A stretch of 64,000 nucleotides of DNA, from the NCBI RefSeq assembly GCF_005938215.1, contig NZ_VCPD01000001.1, positions 248,001-312,000 of the forward strand, read 5' to 3'. Positions 15,363 to 23,832 of this stretch are shown here, piece after piece. Each line of letters opens with the position of its first letter. Position 1 is the first letter of the stretch. Under the pieces are notes generated by a model. The model made no database searches. It saw only the letters and a program-made list of their open reading frames with translations, and was not told the origin of the DNA. The position numbers were made by a program, and so were the translations under genes. The stretch is from Ruegeria sediminis (GTDB lineage: Bacteria > Pseudomonadota > Alphaproteobacteria > Rhodobacterales > Rhodobacteraceae).

Positions 15363-16328
15363 ATGGTGATGAAAGGGGTGACCCTGCGCGGGCTGGAAGT
15401 GTTCGCGGCGCTCGCGCGGGCGGGGTCGGTGGCGCAGGCCGCCGAGATCACCGGCCTGAGCCAGCCCTCGGTCAGCCAGCAGTTGCGCAATCTTGAGCAG
15501 GCGCTTGGCACCGACCTGGTGGATCACGGGCGGCGGCCGATGCGGCTGACGCAGGCCGGACGAAGCTTTCTGGCGCGGACCGAGGCGGTGCTGAGCGAAT
15601 TGCAACTGGCCCAGAGCGAGCTGATGGTGATGGATCTGGGCCATCTCAGCACCCTGTCGATCGGGATGATCGACGATTTCGACAACGATCTGACGCCGCG
15701 GCTGGCGACGCTGCTGGCCGACAGCCTGACCCGGTCGAAATTCAAGCTGATCACCCTGCCGAGCCTGGAGATCTTCGAGGCGCTGAGTTCGCAGCGGCTG
15801 CATCTGGCGGTGTCCGCCAATACCGGCGAGGTGCTGCAGGGGGTGATCGAATATCCGCTGGTGCAGGATCCTTTCATCCTGGTGGCGCCCCGCGGAGCCG
15901 TGCCCGAAGGCGCGGACATCATGGCCGCGCTGCACGGGCTGCCGTTCCTGCGCTACGCGCGCGAGCAGTTGATCAGCCGGCAGATCGAGGCGCATCTGGC
16001 GCGGCAGAAGCTTGAGTTCGAGGAACGGTTCGAGATCGGCTCGCACCTGGCGCTGATGGCGATGGTGGCGCGGCGGCTGGGCTGGGCTCTGACGACGCCG
16101 CTGGGCTACATGCGGGCGGTCCGGTTCCATGACGAGATCGACGCCTTTCCGGTGCCCTTCGGGGATTTCGCGCGCACGATTTCCCTGTTCGCCCGGTCCG
16201 ACTGGTCGGATCAGGTGCCCCGTGACGTGGCCGAGATGATGCGGCGGCTGATGCAGAGCCAGATCATCGACCCGGCGGTCGCGCAACTGCCCTGGCTGGG
16301 CGGTCGTCTGAAGGTGATCGCGGGGTAA
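15363..16328 (+). CDS. LysR-family transcriptional regulator
   Basis: The 321-residue protein has an N-terminal winged helix (about 6-65, recognition helix LSQPSVSQQLRNLEQ) and a two-lobed effector domain. It is monocistronic on the plus strand. Its stop is 6 bp from the convergent phosphatase gene, so there is no divergent target gene of the usual LysR kind. The ligand cannot be predicted. AAGGGCGG precedes ATG 15363. Confidence 0.93.
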   Translation: MVMKGVTLRGLEVFAALARAGSVAQAAEITGLSQPSVSQQLRNLEQALGTDLVDHGRRPMRLTQAGRSFLARTEAVLSELQLAQSELMVMDLGHLSTLSIGMIDDFDNDLTPRLATLLADSLTRSKFKLITLPSLEIFEALSSQRLHLAVSANTGEVLQGVIEYPLVQDPFILVAPRGAVPEGADIMAALHGLPFLRYAREQLISRQIEAHLARQKLEFEERFEIGSHLALMAMVARRLGWALTTPLGYMRAVRFHDEIDAFPVPFGDFARTISLFARSDWSDQVPRDVAEMMRRLMQSQIIDPAVAQLPWLGGRLKVIAG

Positions 16329-16334
16329 GCGCGC

Positions 16335-16775
16335 TCAGCCCAGATGCGCGCCGAGTCCGTCCATCGCCGCCTCGATCAGGTCCAGCGCGCCGTCGAAGTC
16401 GCGGGTGTAGTAGGGATCCGGTACATGATCCGCCCCTGACCCGGGCGCGAAATCGGTCAGCAGGCGCACGGGCGTTTCGTTGCCCGGCGGGCGCAGCGCC
16501 TCGATATCGGCGAGGTTGCTTGCGTCCATGCCCAGGATCAGGTCGAAACGGGTGAAGTCGGCGGCCACGAACTGCCGGGCGCGCAGGCCGCCGAGGTCGA
16601 GGCCGCGGGCGCGGGCGGCCTGCTGCATCGGGCCGTAGGGCGGCTGTCCGACATGCCAGTCCGAAGTTCCGGCGCTGTCGGCGGCAAGATGCGGCAGACG
16701 GGCGCGAAAGACGCCTTCGGCGGCGGGCGAGCGGCAGATGTTGCCAAGGCAGACGAAGAGGATACGGTGGGTCAT
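16335..16775 (-). CDS. Low-molecular-weight protein tyrosine phosphatase
   Basis: The 146-residue protein carries the catalytic P-loop CLGNICRS (Cys9, Arg15) and the general-acid aspartate in VPDPYY near residue 119, both intact. It should dephosphorylate phosphotyrosine, possibly of a tyrosine kinase controlling polysaccharide synthesis, though none is adjacent. It is divergent from the sirtuin gene with 30 bp between the starts. Confidence 0.95.
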   Translation of the reverse strand: MTHRILFVCLGNICRSPAAEGVFRARLPHLAADSAGTSDWHVGQPPYGPMQQAARARGLDLGGLRARQFVAADFTRFDLILGMDASNLADIEALRPPGNETPVRLLTDFAPGSGADHVPDPYYTRDFDGALDLIEAAMDGLGAHLG

Positions 16776-16805
16776 GACAGGGGCGTTCTACCGGCTGGAG
16801 GAGAG

Positions 16806-17504
16806 ATGGAAAAGATCGTCATTCTGACCGGGGCCGGAATATCGGCGGAAAGCGGGCTGGGCACCTTCCGCGACGAGGGTGGCCTGTGGTCGCAGCATCG
16901 GATCGAGGACGTGGCGACGCCCGAGGGATTTGTGCGCAATCCCGGCCTGGTGCACGGGTTCTACAACGCCAGACGCGCGCAGGCGGCGCGGGCGCGGCCC
17001 AATGCGGCGCACAGGGCGCTGGCGCGGCTGCAGCGGGACTGGCCGGGCGAGGTGGTGATCGTCACGCAGAACGTGGACGGGCTGCACGAGGCCGGCGGGG
17101 CCGAGGCGGTGATCCACATGCACGGCACGCTGGCCCGGGCCCTGTGCGGCGCCTGCGGCCACCGGTGGGACGCGCCCGAGGAAATGGCGGTCGGAGAGCC
17201 CTGCCCCGCCTGCGACCGGCCCGCGGCGCGGCCGGACGTGGTGTGGTTCGGCGAGATGCCCTATCGCATGGACGAGATCTATGACCATCTGGCCGAGGCG
17301 TCGGTCTTTGCCGCCATCGGCACCTCGGGCCAGGTCTATCCGGCGGCGGCCTTCGTGCACGAGGCGATCGCGTCGGGGGCGCGGACGGTGGAGCTGAACC
17401 TGGAACCGTCGATGTCGGTGTCGAGCTTCGACGAGGCGCGGTTCGGTCCGGCCACCGAGACGGTTCCGGCCTGGGTGACGGAGTTGCTGGGCCGTCAGGG
17501 GTGA
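16806..17504 (+). CDS. cobB: NAD-dependent protein deacylase, sirtuin family
   Basis: CobB removes acetyl and other acyl groups from lysines using NAD. The 232-residue product has the Rossmann motif GAGISAESG, the NAD site TQNVDGLH, the catalytic histidine in IHMHG and a zinc ribbon (CGAC and CPAC). ATG 16806 follows GGAGGAGAG at ideal spacing; a longer upstream frame overlaps the divergent phosphatase and is discarded. A strong GC hairpin follows the stop. Confidence 0.95.
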   Translation: MEKIVILTGAGISAESGLGTFRDEGGLWSQHRIEDVATPEGFVRNPGLVHGFYNARRAQAARARPNAAHRALARLQRDWPGEVVIVTQNVDGLHEAGGAEAVIHMHGTLARALCGACGHRWDAPEEMAVGEPCPACDRPAARPDVVWFGEMPYRMDEIYDHLAEASVFAAIGTSGQVYPAAAFVHEAIASGARTVELNLEPSMSVSSFDEARFGPATETVPAWVTELLGRQG

Positions 17505-17507
17505 CGA

Positions 17508-17530
17508 CAGGCCGGGCTGCGCCCGGCCTG
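17508..17530. terminator. Bidirectional hairpin between convergent genes
   Basis: CAGGCCGGGC and GCCCGGCCTG form a perfect 10-bp stem with a TGC loop between the cobB stop and the PCu(A)C stop. There is no T run, so the role in termination is probable but not certain. Confidence 0.55.
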
Positions 17531-17545
17531 AAGACGCGCGCAGCC

Positions 17546-18025
17546 TCAGTTCGAGTGCTTCTTGTGCATCATGCCGTCCTCGTCCCGGCGCTCGAGGTCG
17601 ACGGGGATTTCGATCTCGATCTCTCCGGCCTTTTCAAAGACCAGCGTGACCGGGATCATCGCGCCCTGTTCGAAGGATTGTTTCAGCCCCATGAACATCA
17701 CGTGGTCGCCGCCGCGCGCCAGCATGTGGGTTTCACCGGCGGGGATGGCAAAGCCTTCCTCGACGTGCATCATCTTGGCGACGCCGTCGTCGCTGATCTT
17801 GTGGGTGTGCAGTTCGACCTTGGCGGCGACGTCGGATCTGGCGTCGATCAGGCGGTCGTCGGCATCGCCCTTGTTCATGATCATCATGAAGGCGGCGCCG
17901 GCCTTGGCGTTCATGCCCGATGAACGCGCATAGGCGTCCTCGATCATGATCAAGCCATCGGCCAGGGCGGCGCCGGCCAGGGTCACGGTTGCAACTGCTG
18001 CAAGCAGGGCGGATTTGAGCGACAT
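17546..18025 (-). CDS. PCu(A)C-type periplasmic copper chaperone
   Basis: The family delivers Cu(I) to the CuA centre of cytochrome oxidase. The 159-residue precursor has a signal peptide (about 1-21). The copper-site pattern is visible as MMHVEEGFAIPAGETHML followed by GGDHVMFMG. The C-terminus is His/Met-rich (DGMMHKKHSN). ATG 18025 follows AAAGGAGAG. The gene lies 50 nt downstream of a small exported protein (18076-18426) and is probably co-transcribed with it. Confidence 0.93.
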   Translation of the reverse strand: MSLKSALLAAVATVTLAGAALADGLIMIEDAYARSSGMNAKAGAAFMMIMNKGDADDRLIDARSDVAAKVELHTHKISDDGVAKMMHVEEGFAIPAGETHMLARGGDHVMFMGLKQSFEQGAMIPVTLVFEKAGEIEIEIPVDLERRDEDGMMHKKHSN

Positions 18026-18075
18026 CGTGTCTCTCCTTTGGTTATCTGTCTGACGATGTTGAGGTTTCCTGCGTG

Positions 18076-18426
18076 TCAGGCAGCAAGGGGAGGCGCGCGT
18101 GCGGGCGTGTTCGGGAGCGGCGGCGAGATCAGGCTTTTCGCGACGCGCGACGGCGCGGGCAGGTCGCGATCCGGGGCCGCCGGAACGGGGATATCGGGCA
18201 AAAGGACCGCACCCAGGACCGTCAGGGCGTAATCCGGGCAATAATGCGGGGGTTTCGCGGGCCGCCCGCTTTCATCCATGTAGAGGATGACGGGACCGGT
18301 GCCGGTGCAGATCTCCATCTGGCCGACAGCGGCATTCAGACCGCGCGACGCGGCAAGGCCCTGGCCCGTCAGGGCCACAAGCGCCGCGAGCGTGAATGCC
18401 AGATATGCGCGCAGAACCGTCTTCAT
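18076..18426 (-). CDS. Small exported protein, DUF2946-like
   Basis: The 116-residue precursor has a signal peptide ending at about residue 26 (GQGLAA). A mature domain follows with two cysteines, in MEICTGTGP and PHYCPDYAL, and a proline-rich C-terminus. This layout resembles DUF2946 proteins, which often accompany copper-handling genes, and here it precedes the PCu(A)C chaperone on the same strand. A role in copper delivery is inference. ATG 18426 was chosen because it opens the signal peptide. Confidence 0.6.
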   Translation of the reverse strand: MKTVLRAYLAFTLAALVALTGQGLAASRGLNAAVGQMEICTGTGPVILYMDESGRPAKPPHYCPDYALTVLGAVLLPDIPVPAAPDRDLPAPSRVAKSLISPPLPNTPARAPPLAA

Positions 18427-18861
18427 CTTGGGAGCTTTGTAAGCCCGGCGGATCGGCGGCTTCAAGCGCAATCGGCGCCTGCGACAGCAAGGTCATCGCG
18501 GATAGAGGTCAGCCCCAGATCGGAGGCATCGAGGGACGACGCGGCTTAGCGGCGCGTGTCCGCCCTGGTCACCTTGATGGCATTCGGCCCGGCATGAGTA
18601 CGGTTCACGTATCTCTGCATCTGGGCGCATTGTCGAATGACGCGCAGGAACGCGAGGAAAACATCAGAGCTGTTATGACGAGGCAGAAAAGGCATTTTGG
18701 CAACCCAGGCAAAGGTAACAGACATCTGATGGATACAATGGCCACCGTTTCCTGTCTGTGAACAATGTCACATCCGGCGCTGCCGCGGGAATGGCGTTTT
18801 ACCGCCGGTGCGTCGCTGCAATCTGTTAGGATCGGGGTCGGAGCAACGTTTCGAGGACAAT
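18427..18861. other. Intergenic region, no gene recognised
   Basis: Between the divergent copper-related pair and the methyltransferase I see no frame with both a ribosome site and protein-like composition. It must hold two divergent promoters. No palindrome or repeat stood out. Confidence 0.5.
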
Positions 18862-19668
18862 ATGGCAGATCCGTATTCAAACCTGGCCGCCGAGGACAAA
18901 GCCATGCAGACGGCCATCGCCGACGCCATGGACGCCCGATGCAAGGAACCCGCGCAGATGGCGATCCGCAAGGAATACCTGAGCGATCTGGATCTGCCCG
19001 AGGGCGCGTTCGCGGTTGAGTTCGGATCCGGCACGGGCCATGTGACGCATGACCTGATCACCCTGGCCGGGGCCGACCGGGCGCTTGGGATCGAACCGTC
19101 GCCGGTGATGGTCCAGCGGGCTGAAACGCATTTCGCGTCGGAGCCGGGTCTGAGTTTCGAAATCGGCGACGCGAAAAGGACGTCGCTTGAGGACGGGTCG
19201 GTCGATCTGGTGTTGATGCACACGCTGTTGTGCCACGTGCCCGGTCCGGAGGATGTCATCGCCGAGGCGCATCGCGTGTTGAAGCCCGGCGGAATTCTGG
19301 CGGTCTGCGACGGCGACTACGACACCGCGACGGCTCAGATCGCGGATTTCGATCCGCTGGACCAGGTGGTGCGCTTCATGATCGACCAGAACGTGACCAA
19401 CCTGTGGGTCATGCGTCGGGTCGCGGGCATGTTGGCGGCGTCCGGCTTCGATCTGGGAAAACGGCGGGCGCACAGCTATGTCGCGGAAGGAGAGGCCACC
19501 TATTACCTGACCGTGATCAATCGCGGCGCGGAGCGGATGGCCGAGACGGGCGTGCTGTTTCCGGAAACTGCCGAGGCCCTGAAGGACGAGGCCCGGAGGC
19601 GCGTCGAAGAAAGCACGTTCTTTGGTTTCATGTCCTATGTCAGCCAGATCGCCTGCAAGCCGGGCTGA
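18862..19668 (+). CDS. Class I SAM-dependent methyltransferase
   Basis: The 268-residue protein has the SAM-binding motif AVEFGSGTGHVTHDL (about 51-65), the acidic post-II region LGIEPSP and the post-III loop HRVLKPGG. It belongs to the broad methyltransferase type 11 group, and the substrate is not predictable. It stands alone, convergent with rpmB. GAGGA precedes ATG 18862. Confidence 0.85.
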   Translation: MADPYSNLAAEDKAMQTAIADAMDARCKEPAQMAIRKEYLSDLDLPEGAFAVEFGSGTGHVTHDLITLAGADRALGIEPSPVMVQRAETHFASEPGLSFEIGDAKRTSLEDGSVDLVLMHTLLCHVPGPEDVIAEAHRVLKPGGILAVCDGDYDTATAQIADFDPLDQVVRFMIDQNVTNLWVMRRVAGMLAASGFDLGKRRAHSYVAEGEATYYLTVINRGAERMAETGVLFPETAEALKDEARRRVEESTFFGFMSYVSQIACKPG

Positions 19669-19677
19669 GCGGCTGCA

Positions 19678-19709
19678 AAACAGAAACCCCGCGCTGAGGC
19701 AGCGCGGGG
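19678..19709 (-). terminator. rpmB terminator
   Basis: CCCCGCGCTG and CAGCGCGGGG form a 10-bp stem with a 3-nt loop. On the minus strand it continues into TTTCTGTTTT. It lies 29 nt past the rpmB stop and may also stop the convergent methyltransferase transcript. Confidence 0.85.
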
Positions 19710-19737
19710 TCTGAATGGCAGGTCCGTAAGTGGCGGA

Positions 19738-20025
19738 TCAGGCCGAGGCTTGCGCCTTGGCGATCTCTTTCTTCACTTTCAGGGCATTCGCGGACAGGTC
19801 TTCGTCCTTGGCCTTGGCCAGGAACGCGTCCAGACCGCCGCGGTGGTCGACCGAGCGCAGGGCGGCGGCCGAGATGCGCAGCTTGACGCCGCGGCCCAGG
19901 GTTTCCGACTGCAGCGTGACGTCGTTCAGGTTGGGCAGGAAACGACGCTTGGTCTTGTTGTTGGCGTGGCTGACATTGTTGCCAGTCATCGGGCCTTTTC
20001 CGGTCAGTTCGCAACGGCGCGACAT
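19738..20025 (-). CDS. rpmB: 50S ribosomal protein L28
   Basis: L28 binds the large subunit. The 95-residue protein opens [20 protein letters not shown] and includes [10 protein letters not shown], both hallmarks of the family. It is slightly longer than the enterobacterial protein, as usual in alphaproteobacteria. The gene is monocistronic, has an AAAGGAAG ribosome site and is closed by the hairpin at 19678-19709. Confidence 0.99.
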   Translation of the reverse strand: MSRRCELTGKGPMTGNNVSHANNKTKRRFLPNLNDVTLQSETLGRGVKLRISAAALRSVDHRGGLDAFLAKAKDEDLSANALKVKKEIAKAQASA

Positions 20026-20215
20026 GGTTTCTTCCTTTGTTTCTGGAGGCCGGGCAAGATGCCAGCGGCCAAATCACAAGGGGCGCAACCCGAAGTCGCG
20101 CCCGAAAACTGGTTGGATGCGTGTAGTGGGAATCGCGCGGGGGGTCAAGATGGGTGGCGCGAAATCTTTGCCTTTGCGCCGGCGGGCGTTTCCGGCGACG
20201 AAACACGGGCCGCGG

Positions 20216-21193
20216 TCAGTCAGCCTTGATGGTGGCCAGCATCGCCCGGGCGGCGGCGGCGGGGCTGAGCCTGCCGCCCGAAACCTCGGCGCTGAGCCGG
20301 TCCATTTCCGCCTTCGCCTCGGCCGTGTCGAGCCGGGAAAGCAGGGCGTGGCGGACCTCCTGGTCGAACCAGTAGCGGGCCTGCGCCGCCCGGTTGGCGT
20401 CCCAGTGGCCGTTTTCCCTGCGCCAGGCAGTGAGCGCCTGCATCTCCTCCCAGGCTTGCGCCAGGCCCTGTTCCTCGACGGCCGAGACCATCAGCGCCTT
20501 GGGGAACCCGTCGGGATCCTGCGGGCGCTTGCGCAAAAGGCGCAGCGCGCCGGAATAGTCGGCGCAGGTGCGGGTGGCCGCCGCCTTGAGGTCGCCATCG
20601 GCCTTGTTGATCAGGATGATGTCGGCCATCTCCATGATGCCGCGCTTGACGCCCTGCAACTCGTCGCCGCCCGCGGGCGCCAGCAGCAGCAGGAAAAGGT
20701 CGGACATTTCAGAGACCACCGTCTCGGACTGGCCGACGCCGACGGTTTCGATGAGCACGACGTCAAAGCCCGCGGCCTCGCACAGCGCCACCGCCTCGCG
20801 GGTGCGGCGGGCGACGCCGCCGAGGTGGGTCTGGCTGGGCGACGGGCGGATGAAGGCGTTGCGGTCGCGGGACAGGCGCTCCATCCGGGTCTTGTCGCCG
20901 AGGATCGAGCCGCCCGTGCGGGCCGAGCTTGGATCGACCGCCAGAACGGCGACGCGCAGCCCCTGCCCCGTCAGCAACATGCCGAAGCTCTCGATGAAGG
21001 TGGACTTGCCGACGCCCGGCGTGCCCGACAAGCCGATGCGCAGGGCCTGACGGCGCTCCGCGGCGACGCGGTCGAGCAGGTCGGCCGCCTGCGCCCGGTG
21101 ATCGGCGCGGCGGCTTTCGACCAGCGTGATCGCCCGCGCCAGCGCCCGCCGGTCGCCTGCCAGGATCCTGTCGCCGAGCTGATTGATGTCCAT
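20216..21193 (-). CDS. meaB: MeaB, methylmalonyl-CoA mutase-associated GTPase
   Basis: MeaB protects and reloads the B12-dependent methylmalonyl-CoA mutase. The 325-residue protein has Walker A GTPGVGKST, switch region DPSSARTGGSILGDKTRM, ETVGVGQSE and the guanine motif NKAD. It belongs to the ArgK/MeaB family. GAGGGGGG precedes ATG 21193. The mutase is not in this window, but the epimerase of the same pathway is at 56825-57229. Confidence 0.95.
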   Translation of the reverse strand: MDINQLGDRILAGDRRALARAITLVESRRADHRAQAADLLDRVAAERRQALRIGLSGTPGVGKSTFIESFGMLLTGQGLRVAVLAVDPSSARTGGSILGDKTRMERLSRDRNAFIRPSPSQTHLGGVARRTREAVALCEAAGFDVVLIETVGVGQSETVVSEMSDLFLLLLAPAGGDELQGVKRGIMEMADIILINKADGDLKAAATRTCADYSGALRLLRKRPQDPDGFPKALMVSAVEEQGLAQAWEEMQALTAWRRENGHWDANRAAQARYWFDQEVRHALLSRLDTAEAKAEMDRLSAEVSGGRLSPAAAARAMLATIKAD

Positions 21194-21341
21194 GATCCCC
21201 CCTCGCGGAAATTTCGCCTAAATGACGCGGGCGGGCCCGGTTTGTCCAGTGCCGGAGGGTGGCGGGATTTGCCGCAGGCCCCGCGGCCGGCGCGCTCTGG
21301 CGGTGCTGGACGTTGGCTGCGGCTTTGGCGATAAGGCCGGG

Positions 21342-23786
21342 ATGGAGAGACTGCCGATAGATGACGCGCTGCCCGAGCTGATCGCCGCCCTGAAGGCGCG
21401 CGGACGGGCGGTGCTGCAGGCGCCGCCCGGCGCGGGCAAGACCACGCGGGTGCCGCTGGCGATGCGCGACGCCGGGCTGACGGCGGGCCGGATCGTCATG
21501 CTGGAGCCGCGTCGGCTGGCGGCGCGGGCAGCCGCCGAGCGGATGGCCGAGACGCTGGGCGAGCGCGCGGGGAACACCGTGGGCTACCGGGTGCGCGGCG
21601 AGGCCAAGGTTTCCAGGGCGACCCGGATCGAGGTGGTGACCGAGGGGATCCTGACGCGGATGCTGCAATCCGAGCCGGACCTGCCGGGCGTGGGCGCGGT
21701 GATCTTCGACGAGTTCCACGAACGCTCGTTGAATGCCGACCTGGGGCTGGCGCTGGCGCTGGAGGTGGCGGGGGCGCTGCGCGAGGATCTGATGCTGCTG
21801 GCGATGTCCGCGACGCTGGACGCCGACCCGGTCGCCCGGCTGATGGACGCGCCCTTGGTAAGCTCGGAAGGGCGGAGTTTTCCGGTCGAGACGCGCTGGC
21901 TGGACCGGCCGCTGGGCGCGCAGGCGCGGCGGCTGGATGGGCTGGTCGATCTGGTGGTGCAGGCCGAACGCGAGACGCGCGGGATGGGCGGCGGGATGCT
22001 GGTGTTCCTGCCGGGCGAAGGCGAGATCCGGCGGGCCGAGGCGGCGCTGGCGGGGCGGCTGCCCGGGGATTGCGCGCTGCGGCCGCTGTTCGGGGCGATG
22101 CCCTTCGCCGCCCAGCGCGCGGCGATCGCGCCGGTCGAGAGCGGCCGCAAGGTGGTGCTGGCCACGTCGATCGCCGAGACCTCGCTGACCATTCCTGACA
22201 TCCGGGTGGTGGTGGACATGGGGTTGGCGCGGCGGGCGCGGTTCGATCCGGGCGCCGGCATGTCGCGGCTGGTGACCGAACGGGTGACGCGGGCCGAGGC
22301 CACGCAGCGCGCGGGCCGCGCGGGGCGCGTGGCCGAAGGGGTATGCTATCGCCTGTGGTCGAAGGGCGAGGAAGGCGCGCTGGCGGCGTTTCCGCCCGCC
22401 GAGATCGAAGCGGCTGACCTGACCGGCCTGGCGCTGGAACTGGCGCTGTGGGGGGCTGAACCCGGCGACCTCGCCTTTCTGACGCAGCCGCCCGAGGGGG
22501 CGATGGCCGAGGCGCGCGCGCTGCTGGGGATGCTGGGGGCGCTGGACGACAAGGGGCGGATCACCGGACACGGGCGGGCGCTGGCGGCGCTGCCGCTGCA
22601 TCCGCGGCTTGGGCACATGCTGGTGACCGCGGGGGCGGAGGCGGCCCCGTTGGCGGCGCTGATGGCCGAACGCGATCCGCTCAAGGGCGCGCCGGTTGAC
22701 CTGGCGCTGCGGCTCGAGGCGTTGCGGGACGTGCGGGCGTTTCAGCGCAACCGGCCCTGGCAGGTGAACATGGGCGTGGTGGACCGCATCCGGGCCGAGA
22801 CCAAGCGGTTGCGGTCGCAGGCCGGGCGCGGTGGCGGCCAAAGCCCGGCGGCGATGGCGGCGCTGGCCTATCCCGACCGGATCGGGCAGCGGCGCAAGGG
22901 CGACGAGCCGCGCTTTGTCCTGTCCGGCGGCAAGGGGGCGATTCTGGAAGGCGGCGATCCGCTGGTCGGCGCGCCCTACCTGGTGGCGGTCGATACCGAC
23001 GGCAACCTGCGCGAGGCGAAGCTGCGGCTGGCGGTGCAGATCTCGGAACGCGAGATCCGCGAGCTGTTCGGCGATCAGATCGCCTGGGTTGACAGCTGCG
23101 CGTGGTCGAAACGCGAGCGGCGGGTGGTGGCGCGCAGGCAGGAACGGTTCGGGGCGGTCACGCTGGGCGACCGGATCTGGAAAGAGGTGCCCGACGAGGA
23201 GGTTGCCCGGGCGATGCTGGACGGGGTGCGCGATCTGGGCCTGCGGCTGGAGGGCGCGGCGGCGCGGCTGGCGGCGCGGGTCGAACTGGTGCGGGCCGGG
23301 GGCGCGGACCTGCCGGATTTCTCGATCGAGGGGCTGATGGCGTCGCTGGAGGACTGGTTGCTGCCGATGCTGTCGGGGGTCAAAAGCGCGGAGGACTGGA
23401 AACGGTTCGACCTGCTGCCCGCGCTGAAGGCGCGGCTGAGCTGGGAGCAGGCGCAGGAACTGGACCGGCGGGCGCCGGGGTCGTTCACGACGCCGCTGGG
23501 GCGTAAGATCCCCATCGACTACGGCGGCGAGGCGCCCGAGATCTCGGTGCGGCTGCAGGAGTTGTTCGGCGTGACGCGGCATCCGGTGGTCGGCGGGCAG
23601 CCGCTGAAGATCACGCTGCTGTCGCCCGCCCAGCGCCCGATCCAGATCACCCGCGACCTGCCGGGGTTCTGGGCCGGCTCCTATGCGGACGTGCGCAAGG
23701 ACATGCGCGCGCAGTACCCGAAACACCCCTGGCCCGAGGATCCCACGCAGGCCGACCCGACGCTGCGGGCCAAGCGGAGGGGGTGA
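21342..23786 (+). CDS. hrpB: HrpB, ATP-dependent RNA helicase
   Basis: HrpB is a DEAH-type helicase; its role in RNA metabolism is poorly defined. The 814-residue length fits the family. Motif I APPGAGKTT, motif II DEFH (the HrpB variant), motif III MSATL and motif VI QRAGRAGR are present, and the C-terminal HrpB domain ends near KHPWPEDPTQADPT. I start at MERLPIDDALPEL; the 40-codon upstream extension looks non-coding. It is divergent from meaB and convergent with the GMC gene. Confidence 0.95.
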   Translation: MERLPIDDALPELIAALKARGRAVLQAPPGAGKTTRVPLAMRDAGLTAGRIVMLEPRRLAARAAAERMAETLGERAGNTVGYRVRGEAKVSRATRIEVVTEGILTRMLQSEPDLPGVGAVIFDEFHERSLNADLGLALALEVAGALREDLMLLAMSATLDADPVARLMDAPLVSSEGRSFPVETRWLDRPLGAQARRLDGLVDLVVQAERETRGMGGGMLVFLPGEGEIRRAEAALAGRLPGDCALRPLFGAMPFAAQRAAIAPVESGRKVVLATSIAETSLTIPDIRVVVDMGLARRARFDPGAGMSRLVTERVTRAEATQRAGRAGRVAEGVCYRLWSKGEEGALAAFPPAEIEAADLTGLALELALWGAEPGDLAFLTQPPEGAMAEARALLGMLGALDDKGRITGHGRALAALPLHPRLGHMLVTAGAEAAPLAALMAERDPLKGAPVDLALRLEALRDVRAFQRNRPWQVNMGVVDRIRAETKRLRSQAGRGGGQSPAAMAALAYPDRIGQRRKGDEPRFVLSGGKGAILEGGDPLVGAPYLVAVDTDGNLREAKLRLAVQISEREIRELFGDQIAWVDSCAWSKRERRVVARRQERFGAVTLGDRIWKEVPDEEVARAMLDGVRDLGLRLEGAAARLAARVELVRAGGADLPDFSIEGLMASLEDWLLPMLSGVKSAEDWKRFDLLPALKARLSWEQAQELDRRAPGSFTTPLGRKIPIDYGGEAPEISVRLQELFGVTRHPVVGGQPLKITLLSPAQRPIQITRDLPGFWAGSYADVRKDMRAQYPKHPWPEDPTQADPTLRAKRRG

Positions 23787-23832
23787 AGGGGCGCTGCCCC
23801 ATTACGCCGTGCACTCGGCCCCCGGCGCGATT

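Noticed and set aside
18605-18880. 91-codon minus-strand frame in the methyltransferase upstream region
   Set aside because: It covers the methyltransferase start, has scattered cysteines without pattern and no ribosome site.
20763-23726. 987-codon minus-strand open frame opposite hrpB
   Set aside because: Arg/Pro/His-rich antisense shadow. hrpB on the plus strand has all helicase motifs.
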